The notes under the pieces were generated by a model. That model did no database searches. It was given only the letters and a program-made list of their open reading frames with translations, and had not been told where the DNA came from. Positions 1 through 8,156 of a stretch of DNA of 31,857 nucleotides are shown here, in pieces. The DNA is from a virus, in the IMG/VR virus record IMGVR_UViG_3300024529_000008, positions 1 to 31,857 of that record; one strand, given 5' to 3'. How positions within the stretch are numbered: position 1 is the stretch's first letter; each line of letters opens with the position of its first letter. The position numbers were made by a program, and so were the translations under genes.

Positions 1-421
<421 letters not shown>

Positions 422-438
422 TTACTTTTTCTTTTAGT

Positions 439-459
439 TTATAACTTTTATATAAATAT
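439..459 (-). promoter_or_regulatory. Recurrent AT-rich boundary motif upstream of groEL
   Basis: On the minus strand this reads ATATTTATATAAAAGTTATAA. The identical 21 bases occur at 26223-26243 upstream of a glycosyltransferase gene, and the 14-base core recurs at 11422-11435 and 16097-16110, always at a gene boundary. It may be a phage-specific promoter or an A/T-rich translation signal; the sequence alone does not decide. Here it lies 21 bases upstream of the ATG. Confidence 0.4.
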
Positions 460-995
460 TACAATGCAATTAAAGCTGCATATTTGATTAACATTTCTGT
501 ATTCTTCCAGGCATTACACCCAATTCTTTTACCTTTACCTATGAGTTGCATATCGGAATAAAAGTTAACGTCATAACAATTACCCGTTTTATCATAGTTT
601 AAAATAGCATGCTCGAAGAATGTATTTGATTCTATAACGTATATACCATTGACCCTAGGATGGTGAAATGATATAGTATCACATTTACCTTCTTTATTCT
701 TTCCAATATTTTTAGCCGTAGCTGATGTCTTTCGAATTGCTAATTTTTTATGTTCATTTCGAATACCATTGTCAAATAGATGATCATATCCATCAGCATT
801 AGCCACGAATCCCTTGGATCCAAAGTGTGTCTCTAGATATGGCAATACTACCTGCTCTGACATAATACCAGTATTAACTGATAATGATTCACCACTATTT
901 AGAAACAATTCAATCATTTCATCTGTTATATGCTCACTAATATATACTGGCATATTAACAACTCTGCCGTTTTTTTGTGTTCGATGTGTATTCAT
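459..995 (-). CDS. Hypothetical protein, possible PD-(D/E)XK-like fold
   Basis: 178 residues; not recognised with confidence. The middle contains GYDHLFDNGIRNEHKKL (about 68-84), in which an Asp is followed by E-x-K, a spacing like that of restriction-type PD-(D/E)XK nucleases of the GYD...IEVK kind. The stretch after it (TISFHHPRVNGIYVIES) would suit a following beta strand. This is an inference from pattern only. The start ATG lies 4 bases after the stop of the CobT-like gene, with no strong ribosome binding site; Met15 (MPVYISEH) is an alternative start. It is the last gene before groEL and probably shares the mRNA of the CobT-like gene. Confidence 0.6.
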   Translation of the reverse strand: MNTHRTQKNGRVVNMPVYISEHITDEMIELFLNSGESLSVNTGIMSEQVVLPYLETHFGSKGFVANADGYDHLFDNGIRNEHKKLAIRKTSATAKNIGKNKEGKCDTISFHHPRVNGIYVIESNTFFEHAILNYDKTGNCYDVNFYSDMQLIGKGKRIGCNAWKNTEMLIKYAALIAL

Positions 996-999
996 ATTA

Positions 1000-2949
1000 T
1001 TATGATTTTTCTAAGAATTTCGTATTCATTGTATTGGCTACTTGCAACATGTTCTTTGGATCTATATCAACCGCATCAGCACCGTACATGTATCTGAAGA
1101 CGGTTAAATCTTTACTGTATTCTGTTATAAAATATGATATAATAGACATTCCAGATTCTTTAAATCTTTTAATTATGTTTTTAGTATATGCTTGCGGATT
1201 CGAACTACCATGATGACCGCAGTGAGTAGGATATCCATCTGAATAATTAATAAATATCGATTCAACGCCTCGCTTATTCTCTGCTAATTTTTTCTCAATA
1301 CTTTTAAATGCAACACCTTCTGGCGTACATCCAAATACTGCTAAATACTTGAACATTCTTTTTATCTTGACCATTTTATCAACAGCTGAATCATATGCTA
1401 TAATAGTGGTTGATCGATCTTTACCTTTTCCACCAATATGTGATGTTCCCCGGACAGATATTTGTACTCGTATACCGGTTGTCATTGAAGCTGCTTGTGC
1501 TATAGCTACTGCTGATGTTAATGCATTTCTGAATTTTTTACCCCACATTGACCCAGATGCATCAATTGATATGTGAATAAAATAATCTTTATATCGATCA
1601 GTTACAATTCTATGAAATACATTGGTATTGTCATATCCTAATTGTGAAATTAAACGTCTATCAATCTTACCAGTTACCAGCCTGGTATGTTTAAGAGTTC
1701 GATTTTCATTTCGAGCCTTTAATTTTCTACCTAGAATCTTACCCAATCTAATACCTTCAGTTATATGATCATCATTTCTACCACTGCCAAATAATTCAGG
1801 TAACTCTTGAATTATGTTTTTAGTTAACTTATTAATAATAATAGTATCAACAATCTCATGACCTAAATCAACTGACACAGTTTCTGTACCAGCTTCTTTA
1901 AATACACTCATCATATTAGCTTGTTTTTTACTCAAACGACCTCTTCTTTTCGGATTGCCATCTAAGAAGTCTTTTTGTCTTGCTAATGCATTATCTAGAA
2001 TTTTCTGCTGTCTCTCTGTTAATTGTACAGCGTTATCAGCATTATTATTTACATTTTCAATATCTGAATTATTTGCAAGATCTTCTATGTCGTCATCAGT
2101 CAATGTATTATCTGGAGATTCACATCCTGCTTGATTATTTTGTGTTTCTGACTTTTTATTACTAGCTGACTTATTACTATCTGTAGAATTACAATTATTA
2201 GTTTGTTGATTACCGGTATTCAAATGAGCTTTAAGCTTCTTAAAGATATCACACGCTACATCTAGGGAGTCATTTGTATTTTTTAATCTGGAAATGTTCT
2301 TTAAATCAATTAAATTCCAAATATCTCTTAATAGTTCTAATTGATCTAAGTTACGATTTGTATTAGTAAAATTAATAATATGAAAAAAGTAATCATCAAT
2401 AGTTTCTTTATTCTTTACTCCAGACTTTAATGCTTTATCAATTGCTCGATCATTGAAATATTTATCATACATTGATTCATAGTACATTCTATACCCAGGA
2501 GCTTTTGTATAAATCAAATAGTCTATTCTACGATCTTCAACCCAATTCAATAATGATTTAATAATATCTTCCTGCTCTTGAGTTAGATCAAAGTTTGGGT
2601 CAACTCCACGCATCCGCACACTAGCAGCAAAATTTTGTAACAACATAAAGTCGGTATGTGCTATATGTGATCCTTCATGTAATGCTAAACCAACTTCAGA
2701 ATCAAAATTCTTTCCATCTAATTTAGTACCAATTACCACTGTCTTTCCGTCTGTGTAACTGTTATCTGATCTTTGAAATTCTACTGGAATTTGCATCCCT
2801 GTTACGATATTGACAAAGTTTGCTATAGCACGTTGAGTACCAGCTAACTTAGTATAGTCTAATCGATCATGTTCATCTTTAAATGTGCTATTATCTAAAT
2901 CGTCTAACCAAAACGATGAAGCACCATTTGTGTACTTTAACTGTCCCAT
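1000..2949 (-). CDS. CobT-like von Willebrand factor A protein with HExxH-type motif
   Basis: 649 residues, resembling the CobT / BchD-type subunit of Mg/Co-chelatase-like AAA+ systems. The N-terminal part has ALHEGSHIAH with HEGSH at 91-95, a zinc-protease-like motif. The middle (about 240-320) is Asn/Gln/Asp-rich, low complexity and probably flexible. The C-terminal part is a vWA domain with a complete MIDAS: DASGS at 463-467, Thr of GCTPEG near 542 and SDG near 570. CobT partners with the MoxR/CobS-type ATPase encoded just upstream (3089-4228), an arrangement seen in several T4-like phages, where the role is not cobalamin synthesis for certain. A terminator and its own promoter-like region separate the two genes, so expression may be uncoupled. 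Metal insertion or ATP-driven remodelling of a protein target are both possible. Confidence 0.85.
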   Translation of the reverse strand: MGQLKYTNGASSFWLDDLDNSTFKDEHDRLDYTKLAGTQRAIANFVNIVTGMQIPVEFQRSDNSYTDGKTVVIGTKLDGKNFDSEVGLALHEGSHIAHTDFMLLQNFAASVRMRGVDPNFDLTQEQEDIIKSLLNWVEDRRIDYLIYTKAPGYRMYYESMYDKYFNDRAIDKALKSGVKNKETIDDYFFHIINFTNTNRNLDQLELLRDIWNLIDLKNISRLKNTNDSLDVACDIFKKLKAHLNTGNQQTNNCNSTDSNKSASNKKSETQNNQAGCESPDNTLTDDDIEDLANNSDIENVNNNADNAVQLTERQQKILDNALARQKDFLDGNPKRRGRLSKKQANMMSVFKEAGTETVSVDLGHEIVDTIIINKLTKNIIQELPELFGSGRNDDHITEGIRLGKILGRKLKARNENRTLKHTRLVTGKIDRRLISQLGYDNTNVFHRIVTDRYKDYFIHISIDASGSMWGKKFRNALTSAVAIAQAASMTTGIRVQISVRGTSHIGGKGKDRSTTIIAYDSAVDKMVKIKRMFKYLAVFGCTPEGVAFKSIEKKLAENKRGVESIFINYSDGYPTHCGHHGSSNPQAYTKNIIKRFKESGMSIISYFITEYSKDLTVFRYMYGADAVDIDPKNMLQVANTMNTKFLEKS

Positions 2950-2960
2950 ATCTTATGTTT

Positions 2961-2986
2961 TATATATATAATATAAGAAAAAATAA
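2961..2986 (-). promoter_or_regulatory. Promoter-like AT-rich element upstream of the CobT-like gene
   Basis: On the minus strand this reads through TTCTTATATTATATATATA, 11 bases before the ATG. The 12-mer TTATATTATATA inside it recurs exactly at 23456-23467 and 26863-26874, and similar strings lie at 16461-16480 and 28445-28465, all just upstream of start codons. It follows a terminator, so a new start of transcription here is reasonable. Chance recurrence in AT-rich DNA cannot be excluded. Confidence 0.35.
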
Positions 2987-3010
2987 TTAAAAATCCAATA
3001 ATAATTCAAA

Positions 3011-3059
3011 AAGAAAGGGCTACTCTGCTTCCATTGCAATGGTGTTTTCGCCCTTTCTT
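3011..3059 (-). terminator. Rho-independent-type terminator after the CobS-like gene
   Basis: Perfect 10-base stem AAGAAAGGGC (3011-3020) with GCCCTTTCTT (3050-3059). The 29-base loop contains a second palindrome, CCATTGCAATGG (3031-3042). Read on the minus strand the stem is followed by TTTTTGAATT, so the T-tract lies on the side expected for leftward transcription. It sits 30 bases beyond the stop of the gene at 3089-4228. No comparable hairpin was seen at the other gene boundaries. Confidence 0.75.
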
Positions 3060-3088
3060 CGAGATATGAAAAATTAAATTAGATTACA

Positions 3089-4228
3089 TTAGAGTGCGGG
3101 ATCATTCGATTCAGACTCTACATTGAATAAATCTGATTCATCCGTTGCTAAATGCTTTTGTATAACTTGCTTAACAAATGTTCGTTCCGAGTCAGCACCA
3201 CCAGATGCATCAAAGAATGGTAATACTGATACCTGTGTGGCTTCTGCTAAATCAAATCCATCGGCTAATAACTCACAAATTCTAACTGTCATTCTAGTAG
3301 ATATCATGGTTGACAGTTTACCTTCTTCTGATCTCCATTCTTTTCTTGTGGAGTCGGCAATATCTGCTACTGCTGATATTAGTGTCGATTCAATTTGTGG
3401 AAATCTTTTTGTTAACAACACAGACTCTTGTTCTAGTGATAAAATATCAACTTCGATAATTTCAAATCGATCCATTAATGCTCTATCTAATACTCGTGTC
3501 GATGTATACTCAGTACCAATATTGGCTGTGGCAATAAATGAAACGCCTTTTGCTACTTTAATTATCGGTGCATTAACTGATTCGTCTAGTCTTAAATATC
3601 GCTGACCTTCATCTAATACTGTCATTAATATATTCCATGCTTCTGGATGTGCTCTTGATAATTCGTCTAACAATATAATTGCATTTTCAGTTTCAATAGC
3701 TTTGACAAATGGTGACTTATCAAATATTGTTTCGCCTTCTTTGAAATGGGTATTACCTATTAATGTGGATCTAGGATCTTGTGTTGCACCCAAATTAAAA
3801 TAAAAGAATGGATTCTTAATAGCATCTGGCAATGATTTTGCAGCTTGAGTCTTACCACACCCAGCTGGTCCAACCATCATGATGTTTTTCCCTCGTATTG
3901 CTGATCTAACAAGATATTTCCATTTAGTATCAGACATTTCTAAGTTAGTCGGCTTAATAGATGGAGCGTCTTTAATAAATGCTAATACCGGATCATCATT
4001 TTTTATATTTACTTTTGGAACATCAATCGTTTCTTCTGCCGGAATACTTGACATTTCAATACGTCTAGCTCTATGAGTCTCTGTGTTAAGTTCTAATGCT
4101 TGATTTGATTTTGCAGCCAACTCAATCATATCATTACGAAACATATCTGTAATAGTCGCTCCGGATTTTAGATCTTTAACAATAGTTTTACCGTTTTCTT
4201 CTTTAATAATACCAATAATTTTTTTCAT
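3089..4228 (-). CDS. MoxR/CobS-like AAA+ ATPase
   Basis: 379 residues. Walker A GPAGCGKT at 120-127, Walker B ILLDEL near 185-190, sensor-1 TAN at 234-236 and DRALMDRFE near 248-256 mark an AAA+ ATPase of the MoxR/CobS group. The first about 100 residues are a phage-type extension without a recognised domain. CobS-type ATPases drive a CobT-type vWA partner; that partner is the next gene (1000-2949). Phage CobS homologues are well known in cyanophages, but their substrate is not settled. The AT-rich leader (minus strand from about 4270) has TATATAATATTAATATATAAATT but no clear Shine-Dalgarno. The terminator at 3011-3059 ends this unit. Confidence 0.88.
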   Translation of the reverse strand: MKKIIGIIKEENGKTIVKDLKSGATITDMFRNDMIELAAKSNQALELNTETHRARRIEMSSIPAEETIDVPKVNIKNDDPVLAFIKDAPSIKPTNLEMSDTKWKYLVRSAIRGKNIMMVGPAGCGKTQAAKSLPDAIKNPFFYFNLGATQDPRSTLIGNTHFKEGETIFDKSPFVKAIETENAIILLDELSRAHPEAWNILMTVLDEGQRYLRLDESVNAPIIKVAKGVSFIATANIGTEYTSTRVLDRALMDRFEIIEVDILSLEQESVLLTKRFPQIESTLISAVADIADSTRKEWRSEEGKLSTMISTRMTVRICELLADGFDLAEATQVSVLPFFDASGGADSERTFVKQVIQKHLATDESDLFNVESESNDPAL

Positions 4229-4388
4229 AACTCTAATTTAATTTATATATTAATATTATATATAAAAAATTGCAGTTATCCAAGTATTATTTTATAATTT
4301 TACTAGAAATAAGAACATATAACATTAGATTAATTATATCTGGGTAACGTATTATAGGATACAATTAAACTGTATTATACGATCGGTA
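4229..4388 (-). other. 160-base AT-rich intergenic region
   Basis: Between the stop of the 118-residue protein and the start of the CobS-like gene. It holds promoter-like strings on the minus strand (TATAAT near 4361-4374, and TATATATAATATTAATATA near 4240-4268). No tRNA, no strong hairpin and no open frame with a start and a ribosome binding site was found. A new transcript for the CobS-like gene probably begins here. Confidence 0.45.
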
Positions 4389-4745
4389 TTACCACTTTTT
4401 GCAAGACCAATATCCTGCTGTAGTTTTATCTTTTTTCTGATCACACTTATGTCTAGCTCTAAAAGACTTACGTGCCTTCGGATTACTCTTACGAATACGC
4501 ATAGTTTTCTGTCCAGCTTTCTTTGCAGAGGTTCCACCATGTCCAAAGTTAACCTTTTTTACATTTCCTGTTTTAGGATCCTTTACATATACTTTAAACT
4601 TTTTTACATCACCACGCATTGGTTTGTTTAGTTTGACTTTACGGCCTCGATATTCAGCTTCATTAATATCTGACGTTATTACGCCATCTCTGATATCCTC
4701 AAGCATTGTCTTAGCACATGCTTCGCACATTGTCATTTCTTCCAT
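4389..4745 (-). CDS. Conserved basic phage protein with C-terminal cysteines, unknown function
   Basis: 118 residues, strongly basic. An N-terminal CEAC pair (7-10) and a C-terminal part with RKSFRARHKCDQ and YWSCKKW give the look of a small nucleic-acid or metal-binding protein. The pattern KSFRARHxCD...YWSCKxW is familiar from many T4-like marine phages, where such proteins occur among structural genes, but I know of no assigned function. The start has AGGA eight bases upstream, a good ribosome binding site; Met4 is a second possible start. Only one base separates it from the stop of the next upstream gene (4747), so it is probably co-transcribed with the tagged metalloprotease-like proteins. 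Confidence 0.8.
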   Translation of the reverse strand: MEEMTMCEACAKTMLEDIRDGVITSDINEAEYRGRKVKLNKPMRGDVKKFKVYVKDPKTGNVKKVNFGHGGTSAKKAGQKTMRIRKSNPKARKSFRARHKCDQKKDKTTAGYWSCKKW

Positions 4746-4746
4746 C

Positions 4747-5502
4747 TTATAATTCCTGTCGTATTCCTAATTTAGGCAACATCAATCGCCATTTCTTTAA
4801 AATTTTATTTTTATCGGTTCCTGATATAACACCATTATTTACCCATATATCTAAATATGAATTAACTACTTGAGCAAATGGTTGTTTTAATTTCTTTGCT
4901 TTACTATATAATCCTTGTATCATTGCCGGTTGTTCTTTTTGCAATAACCAATAATTATATGTTTCAATTTCACCTGATTGGATCTTATCTCTACGAGCCA
5001 TATCCGACCTTAAATATTTTGATTGCATCACGTTCCACCCACTCTGTGTTATGTGTTCTATTTCATGGCGTAACACATCTCTAAGATCCATTGCAATTTC
5101 TGATAATATTTTAGGATACTCGTCTGGATCTAATTCGAATCTAACTTCAATTAATGGCGGTGAATCTGCCTTTGCTGGATCCTTTGCACTATCATTATAT
5201 GCATCCCCTCCATATCTATAATCATTAAATTTAGATATCCATTGTACTTTTAAGTTTATATAGAATTCTAATGGGATATCCGGAGCTTCAACTTCTTCAA
5301 AATATATATGAGCTTGATCATCCGAAACAATTTGAGGAACTGATTCATTTTCTGAATAATATATCTTTTCACCAGCAAATGTTCCGTCTGCAGATTGTGT
5401 TGCAGAATAACTGTCTTTGATTGTTCGTAGTAGAATATTAGATAGTCTGGTTACTAAACTATCATAACGTCCTTCTACTATTATATTTTTTAGTGATATC
5501 AT
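4747..5502 (-). CDS. HExxH metallopeptidase-like virion protein with N-terminal tag
   Basis: 251 residues. It begins MISLKNIIVE, one of the shared N-terminal tags in this window that end in (L/I)-x-E, the cleavage pattern of T4 prohead protease. The zinc-site motif is LRHEIEHITQSG, with HEIEH at 146-150; a candidate third ligand is Glu190 in KEQPAMIQGLY. The arrangement suggests a gluzincin-like peptidase, which fits a processed or packaged virion enzyme. No transmembrane segment or secretion signal is visible. It follows a second, larger HExxH protein (5509-6768) by 6 bases, so the two are co-expressed. The activity is inferred from the motif only. Confidence 0.78.
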   Translation of the reverse strand: MISLKNIIVEGRYDSLVTRLSNILLRTIKDSYSATQSADGTFAGEKIYYSENESVPQIVSDDQAHIYFEEVEAPDIPLEFYINLKVQWISKFNDYRYGGDAYNDSAKDPAKADSPPLIEVRFELDPDEYPKILSEIAMDLRDVLRHEIEHITQSGWNVMQSKYLRSDMARRDKIQSGEIETYNYWLLQKEQPAMIQGLYSKAKKLKQPFAQVVNSYLDIWVNNGVISGTDKNKILKKWRLMLPKLGIRQEL

Positions 5503-5508
5503 GTAAGT

Positions 5509-6768
5509 TTAGGCTAAATTAGAACCAGGTGTTTTATTTATTTTACTTTGATTTGCTGCTAATTGATTTATTTTATTTAACATTATATTTATATCCGGAA
5601 AATCATTTTTAGCCCAACACATTAAAATCCAACTCATATCTGTATCACGTTTTTCTCGCGTAATATATGGTTTCAACATATCATATGTTATAACACCACC
5701 TGGTTTTATGTTTAATGTTTTTCTAATCGACATGATATTTGACATTTTTTCGTTTTCTCTACAAACATAACCTGGATCTTCCGATTTTTCGCGTTTATCA
5801 GCTGCTTCTTTCCAAAAGTTTAAATAATCTGTATCAATTCCTAATTTTGTAGCGGTATTCTTAAGACTGGCAGGATAAGAACTTTTTTTCATTGCTGGTA
5901 GTGATCCTTGGATCTGCGGTGTAGTTTGTTTAACAGTTTTATTAGTTACAAATGCATCTTTTATTTTTTTACTTGGGTTTAACGGTTTAATATTATATAT
6001 GATATGTTGTATTTCATGTATCAGTGTACCATATGGGTCTGGGTCGTTGAGTGAACAATTTACATATATATGATAGTTACTTCTCGTTGTTACAAATGCA
6101 TAAGCACCTGGAGATACTTTTTGGCTTCCTACCGATGTCATTGTATTATCATAAAATATTAATTTTAAATTGGATAATGATTTCTTATAACTATCAAAAG
6201 CCTCTTCAACTGTTGTATAAGACAAATCCGCAAATTTGGCACTATCATCTGGATAATTGTTTTCTACTTTTTTGCGTGTTATCGGATCTGTTAACCAATT
6301 TTGCCAAAAAGCGAGAGCTTTAGGTAATTCACGATTCCATCTATCTTTACATTTACTATTTATTTTTATTATCGGTGTTTTAAATTCTTTATCTGATTTT
6401 ATACGTGTAATTTGAAAGTTTCCTGAAAAAAGATCTTGGCCAAAACCATTCGATCCAGCTTTAAAGGTTGCGTCAACACCTATAGATTTTAATTTGTTAA
6501 CTAGTTTAACTATATCACTATAATTAAATCGGTCATATTCTTCATTTATCATATCATTAAAACTGCTATATCCAGTTTTTTTGTTTTTGAACTGTTTTAA
6601 TAATTGTGCAAATTCTGTAGGTGTTTTTAATAAACCAATTGCAGCTACAATTGCATCTGGATCGGTACCCCAACCTGCACTAGCATTAACAATTTGATTG
6701 TATGCTGTTATTATTACATTGTTTCTACCAGGTGATGTCTGTTCTAGTATGTGTTTTAATCGTATCAT
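5509..6768 (-). CDS. Large HExxH protein with annexin-like repeat and N-terminal tag
   Basis: 419 residues. The start MIRLKHILEQ is the shared tag with a potential cut after ILE. Residues 32-61 contain AGWGTDPDAIVAAI, resembling the G-x-GTD calcium loop of annexin repeats, a pattern also seen in some phage virion proteins. The zinc motif is GTLIHEIQHIIYN, with HEIQH at 251-255. It lies directly upstream of the other HExxH protein, and the two may be distant relatives. It probably is a virion or internal-head protein; peptidase activity is inferred only. The start overlaps no gene, and 13 bases separate it from the HNH gene. Confidence 0.72.
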   Translation of the reverse strand: MIRLKHILEQTSPGRNNVIITAYNQIVNASAGWGTDPDAIVAAIGLLKTPTEFAQLLKQFKNKKTGYSSFNDMINEEYDRFNYSDIVKLVNKLKSIGVDATFKAGSNGFGQDLFSGNFQITRIKSDKEFKTPIIKINSKCKDRWNRELPKALAFWQNWLTDPITRKKVENNYPDDSAKFADLSYTTVEEAFDSYKKSLSNLKLIFYDNTMTSVGSQKVSPGAYAFVTTRSNYHIYVNCSLNDPDPYGTLIHEIQHIIYNIKPLNPSKKIKDAFVTNKTVKQTTPQIQGSLPAMKKSSYPASLKNTATKLGIDTDYLNFWKEAADKREKSEDPGYVCRENEKMSNIMSIRKTLNIKPGGVITYDMLKPYITREKRDTDMSWILMCWAKNDFPDINIMLNKINQLAANQSKINKTPGSNLA

Positions 6769-6781
6769 ATACTAATAAATA

Positions 6782-7330
6782 TCACTCTAACAAATTGTAG
6801 TTCCAATAATGTTCTTTTTCTTGATTGTAAGGATTTCCTGTTTGTTGATAGTAACAATTCATGCAAAGCATTTGTAAATTTTCTATGCAGTGATTTGTTT
6901 CATCTCCATCGATATGATCTAATAGAAGTGGTACTGTATCATCTGTTATACGTCGTTCTTCATATCCACAACTATTACATTTTTCTGGGAATATAGCTAA
7001 TGCTAAAAGTCGATTTCTCAATTTCCACGATGGATATTTTGGATGTTTTCCTGATAATATATTATCAATTGAATACATTCCGCTATTTGCTTTAACTACA
7101 TCTTTTGGTATCCCAACCCCAAATTGATTTTTATGAAGCTCATATAATGTTTTCCCAGTTTCTCGGTCCTTGTACAATTTTGCATATTTCTTATAAGATG
7201 TAAATGATATTTTTAGGAAACGAGCAGCTGCAGCATTAGACTTTGTATTCTCCATAGCATATCGAATATCAGATTCTGGGATATTTAATGCACTACGACC
7301 TTTGCCATATACATACTTATATTCTGACAT
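6782..7330 (-). CDS. HNH endonuclease, free-standing, with N-terminal HTH-like region
   Basis: 182 residues. The C-terminal half is a zinc-containing HNH fold: C118/C121, DHIDGD at 138-143 with the conserved His139, Asn151, and C156/C159. The N-terminal region around 29-50 (NTKSNAAAARFLKIS...) resembles a helix-turn-helix used for DNA recognition. This is the usual design of phage homing-type HNH nucleases, which spread next to the genes they target. It sits between two groups of virion genes, and its ATG overlaps the previous stop by one base (TAATG). No intron or inverted repeat was seen around it. Confidence 0.85.
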   Translation of the reverse strand: MSEYKYVYGKGRSALNIPESDIRYAMENTKSNAAAARFLKISFTSYKKYAKLYKDRETGKTLYELHKNQFGVGIPKDVVKANSGMYSIDNILSGKHPKYPSWKLRNRLLALAIFPEKCNSCGYEERRITDDTVPLLLDHIDGDETNHCIENLQMLCMNCYYQQTGNPYNQEKEHYWNYNLLE

Positions 7331-7716
7331 TAATAGATTCCTCGTTTCTGTAAAAATGATACTGCGGATCTTACTGATGTATTGTTATCGAAAAGTTCTC
7401 TTAGTTCTGTTCTATACTTGCCGGTCCAATCGGTAAATGTAACCGGATAAACACCGCTAGCTTTTTTGACAGCGTCATACCAATAACTGTATGATGGATA
7501 CTTGTCTGAGAATACCTGAGCTTCAGATCTATTAGCCATATGATCTATTTGATCTTTTATTGGCCACAGATTAAAAGGAACGTTCGGATCCTTTCTACGT
7601 GCTGGCAACTGTTCTTTATGTTTATTACGTCTTTCATTTCTAGTAATAAATTTATCCATTAAATTAATAGATCTATCCTTCGGCGATTCGCCGGTGTATG
7701 CTGCTTTTTTACCCAT
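7330..7716 (-). CDS. Hypothetical protein
   Basis: 128 residues, basic N-terminus and a Trp/Tyr-rich middle (SYSYWYDAVKKASG). No family recognised. It overlaps the HNH gene by one base and the 62-residue gene upstream by eight bases, so all three are translated from one message. It could travel with the HNH nuclease as a passenger, or be a separate phage gene; the sequence does not say. Confidence 0.65.
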   Translation of the reverse strand: MGKKAAYTGESPKDRSINLMDKFITRNERRNKHKEQLPARRKDPNVPFNLWPIKDQIDHMANRSEAQVFSDKYPSYSYWYDAVKKASGVYPVTFTDWTGKYRTELRELFDNNTSVRSAVSFLQKRGIY

Positions 7717-7897
7717 CTGTTGGTTTATTTTTATTTGTTAATATAACTATTTTCTTCCAAGCATCCTCAGCTCGGTATATATACTTTTTAAACTTAATAA
7801 CATTTTGCTGTGTTCTTGCAAGTTCTGCCCATTTCATGTTTCTATGATATGTTGCATGTAAAAATCCTATTCGTATTGTTCTGATAATCTTAAACAT
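7709..7897 (-). CDS. Small basic hypothetical protein
   Basis: 62 residues, rich in Lys and Arg, with WAELARTQQNVIKFKKYIYRAEDAW suggesting helical structure (given here only as a short impression of residues 23-47). It overlaps the downstream gene by 8 bases and the ClpS-like gene by 8 bases. This tight packing on both sides is the main reason to accept it as real. No function can be suggested. Confidence 0.55.
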   Translation of the reverse strand: MFKIIRTIRIGFLHATYHRNMKWAELARTQQNVIKFKKYIYRAEDAWKKIVILTNKNKPTDG

Positions 7898-8156
7898 GTT
7901 TTTTGTATTTATTCATTGTAACTGTTAATCCTGCAGCTATTAATTTATTTTTTAATCCAATACACATAGCATATTTATCTATAACTACAGAACACTTTTT
8001 ATTACGATCCGTTATTAATGCACATTGATTTGCTTGGAATTCGTTATGACCACAGATTTCAATCAAGCAGTTTATAACATGTTCGAAACTAATATTGTTG
8101 TCGTCATGCAATATCAGTTCCCACTTTCCTCTAGTACTTAATTGTTTTTTGGACAT
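7890..8156 (-). CDS. clpS: ClpS-like adaptor for the Clp protease (N-degron pathway)
   Basis: 88 residues, the normal length of a ClpS core. The strand KWELILHDDNN (11-21), the helix FEHVINCLIEICGH, and QANQCALITD...KCSVV follow the ClpS fold closely, and the wording resembles Bacteroidota ClpS. Bacterial ClpS delivers proteins with destabilising N-terminal residues to ClpAP/ClpCP. Compared from memory with E. coli ClpS, two pocket positions differ: the Asn of the NDD motif is His17 here, and the pocket His of the VHY region is Asp50. One residue also seems inserted after HDD. It may therefore recognise other substrates, or block the host adaptor. The gene overlaps the upstream UVR-motif gene by 26 bases. 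Confidence 0.8.
   Translation of the reverse strand: MSKKQLSTRGKWELILHDDNNISFEHVINCLIEICGHNEFQANQCALITDRNKKCSVVIDKYAMCIGLKNKLIAAGLTVTMNKYKKHV

Noticed and set aside
446-459. TATAAATA on the plus strand as a T4-type late promoter
   Set aside because: It would point away from all genes, since nothing is encoded on the plus strand; kept only as part of the boundary motif.
3123-3605. 160-codon open frame on the plus strand
   Set aside because: Antisense to the CobS-like ATPase whose motifs are clear; the protein has no recognisable pattern and no ribosome binding site.
4229-4388. Possible tRNA or small RNA in the largest clear gap
   Set aside because: No cloverleaf-like stems or conserved tRNA boxes; only AT-rich promoter-like strings.
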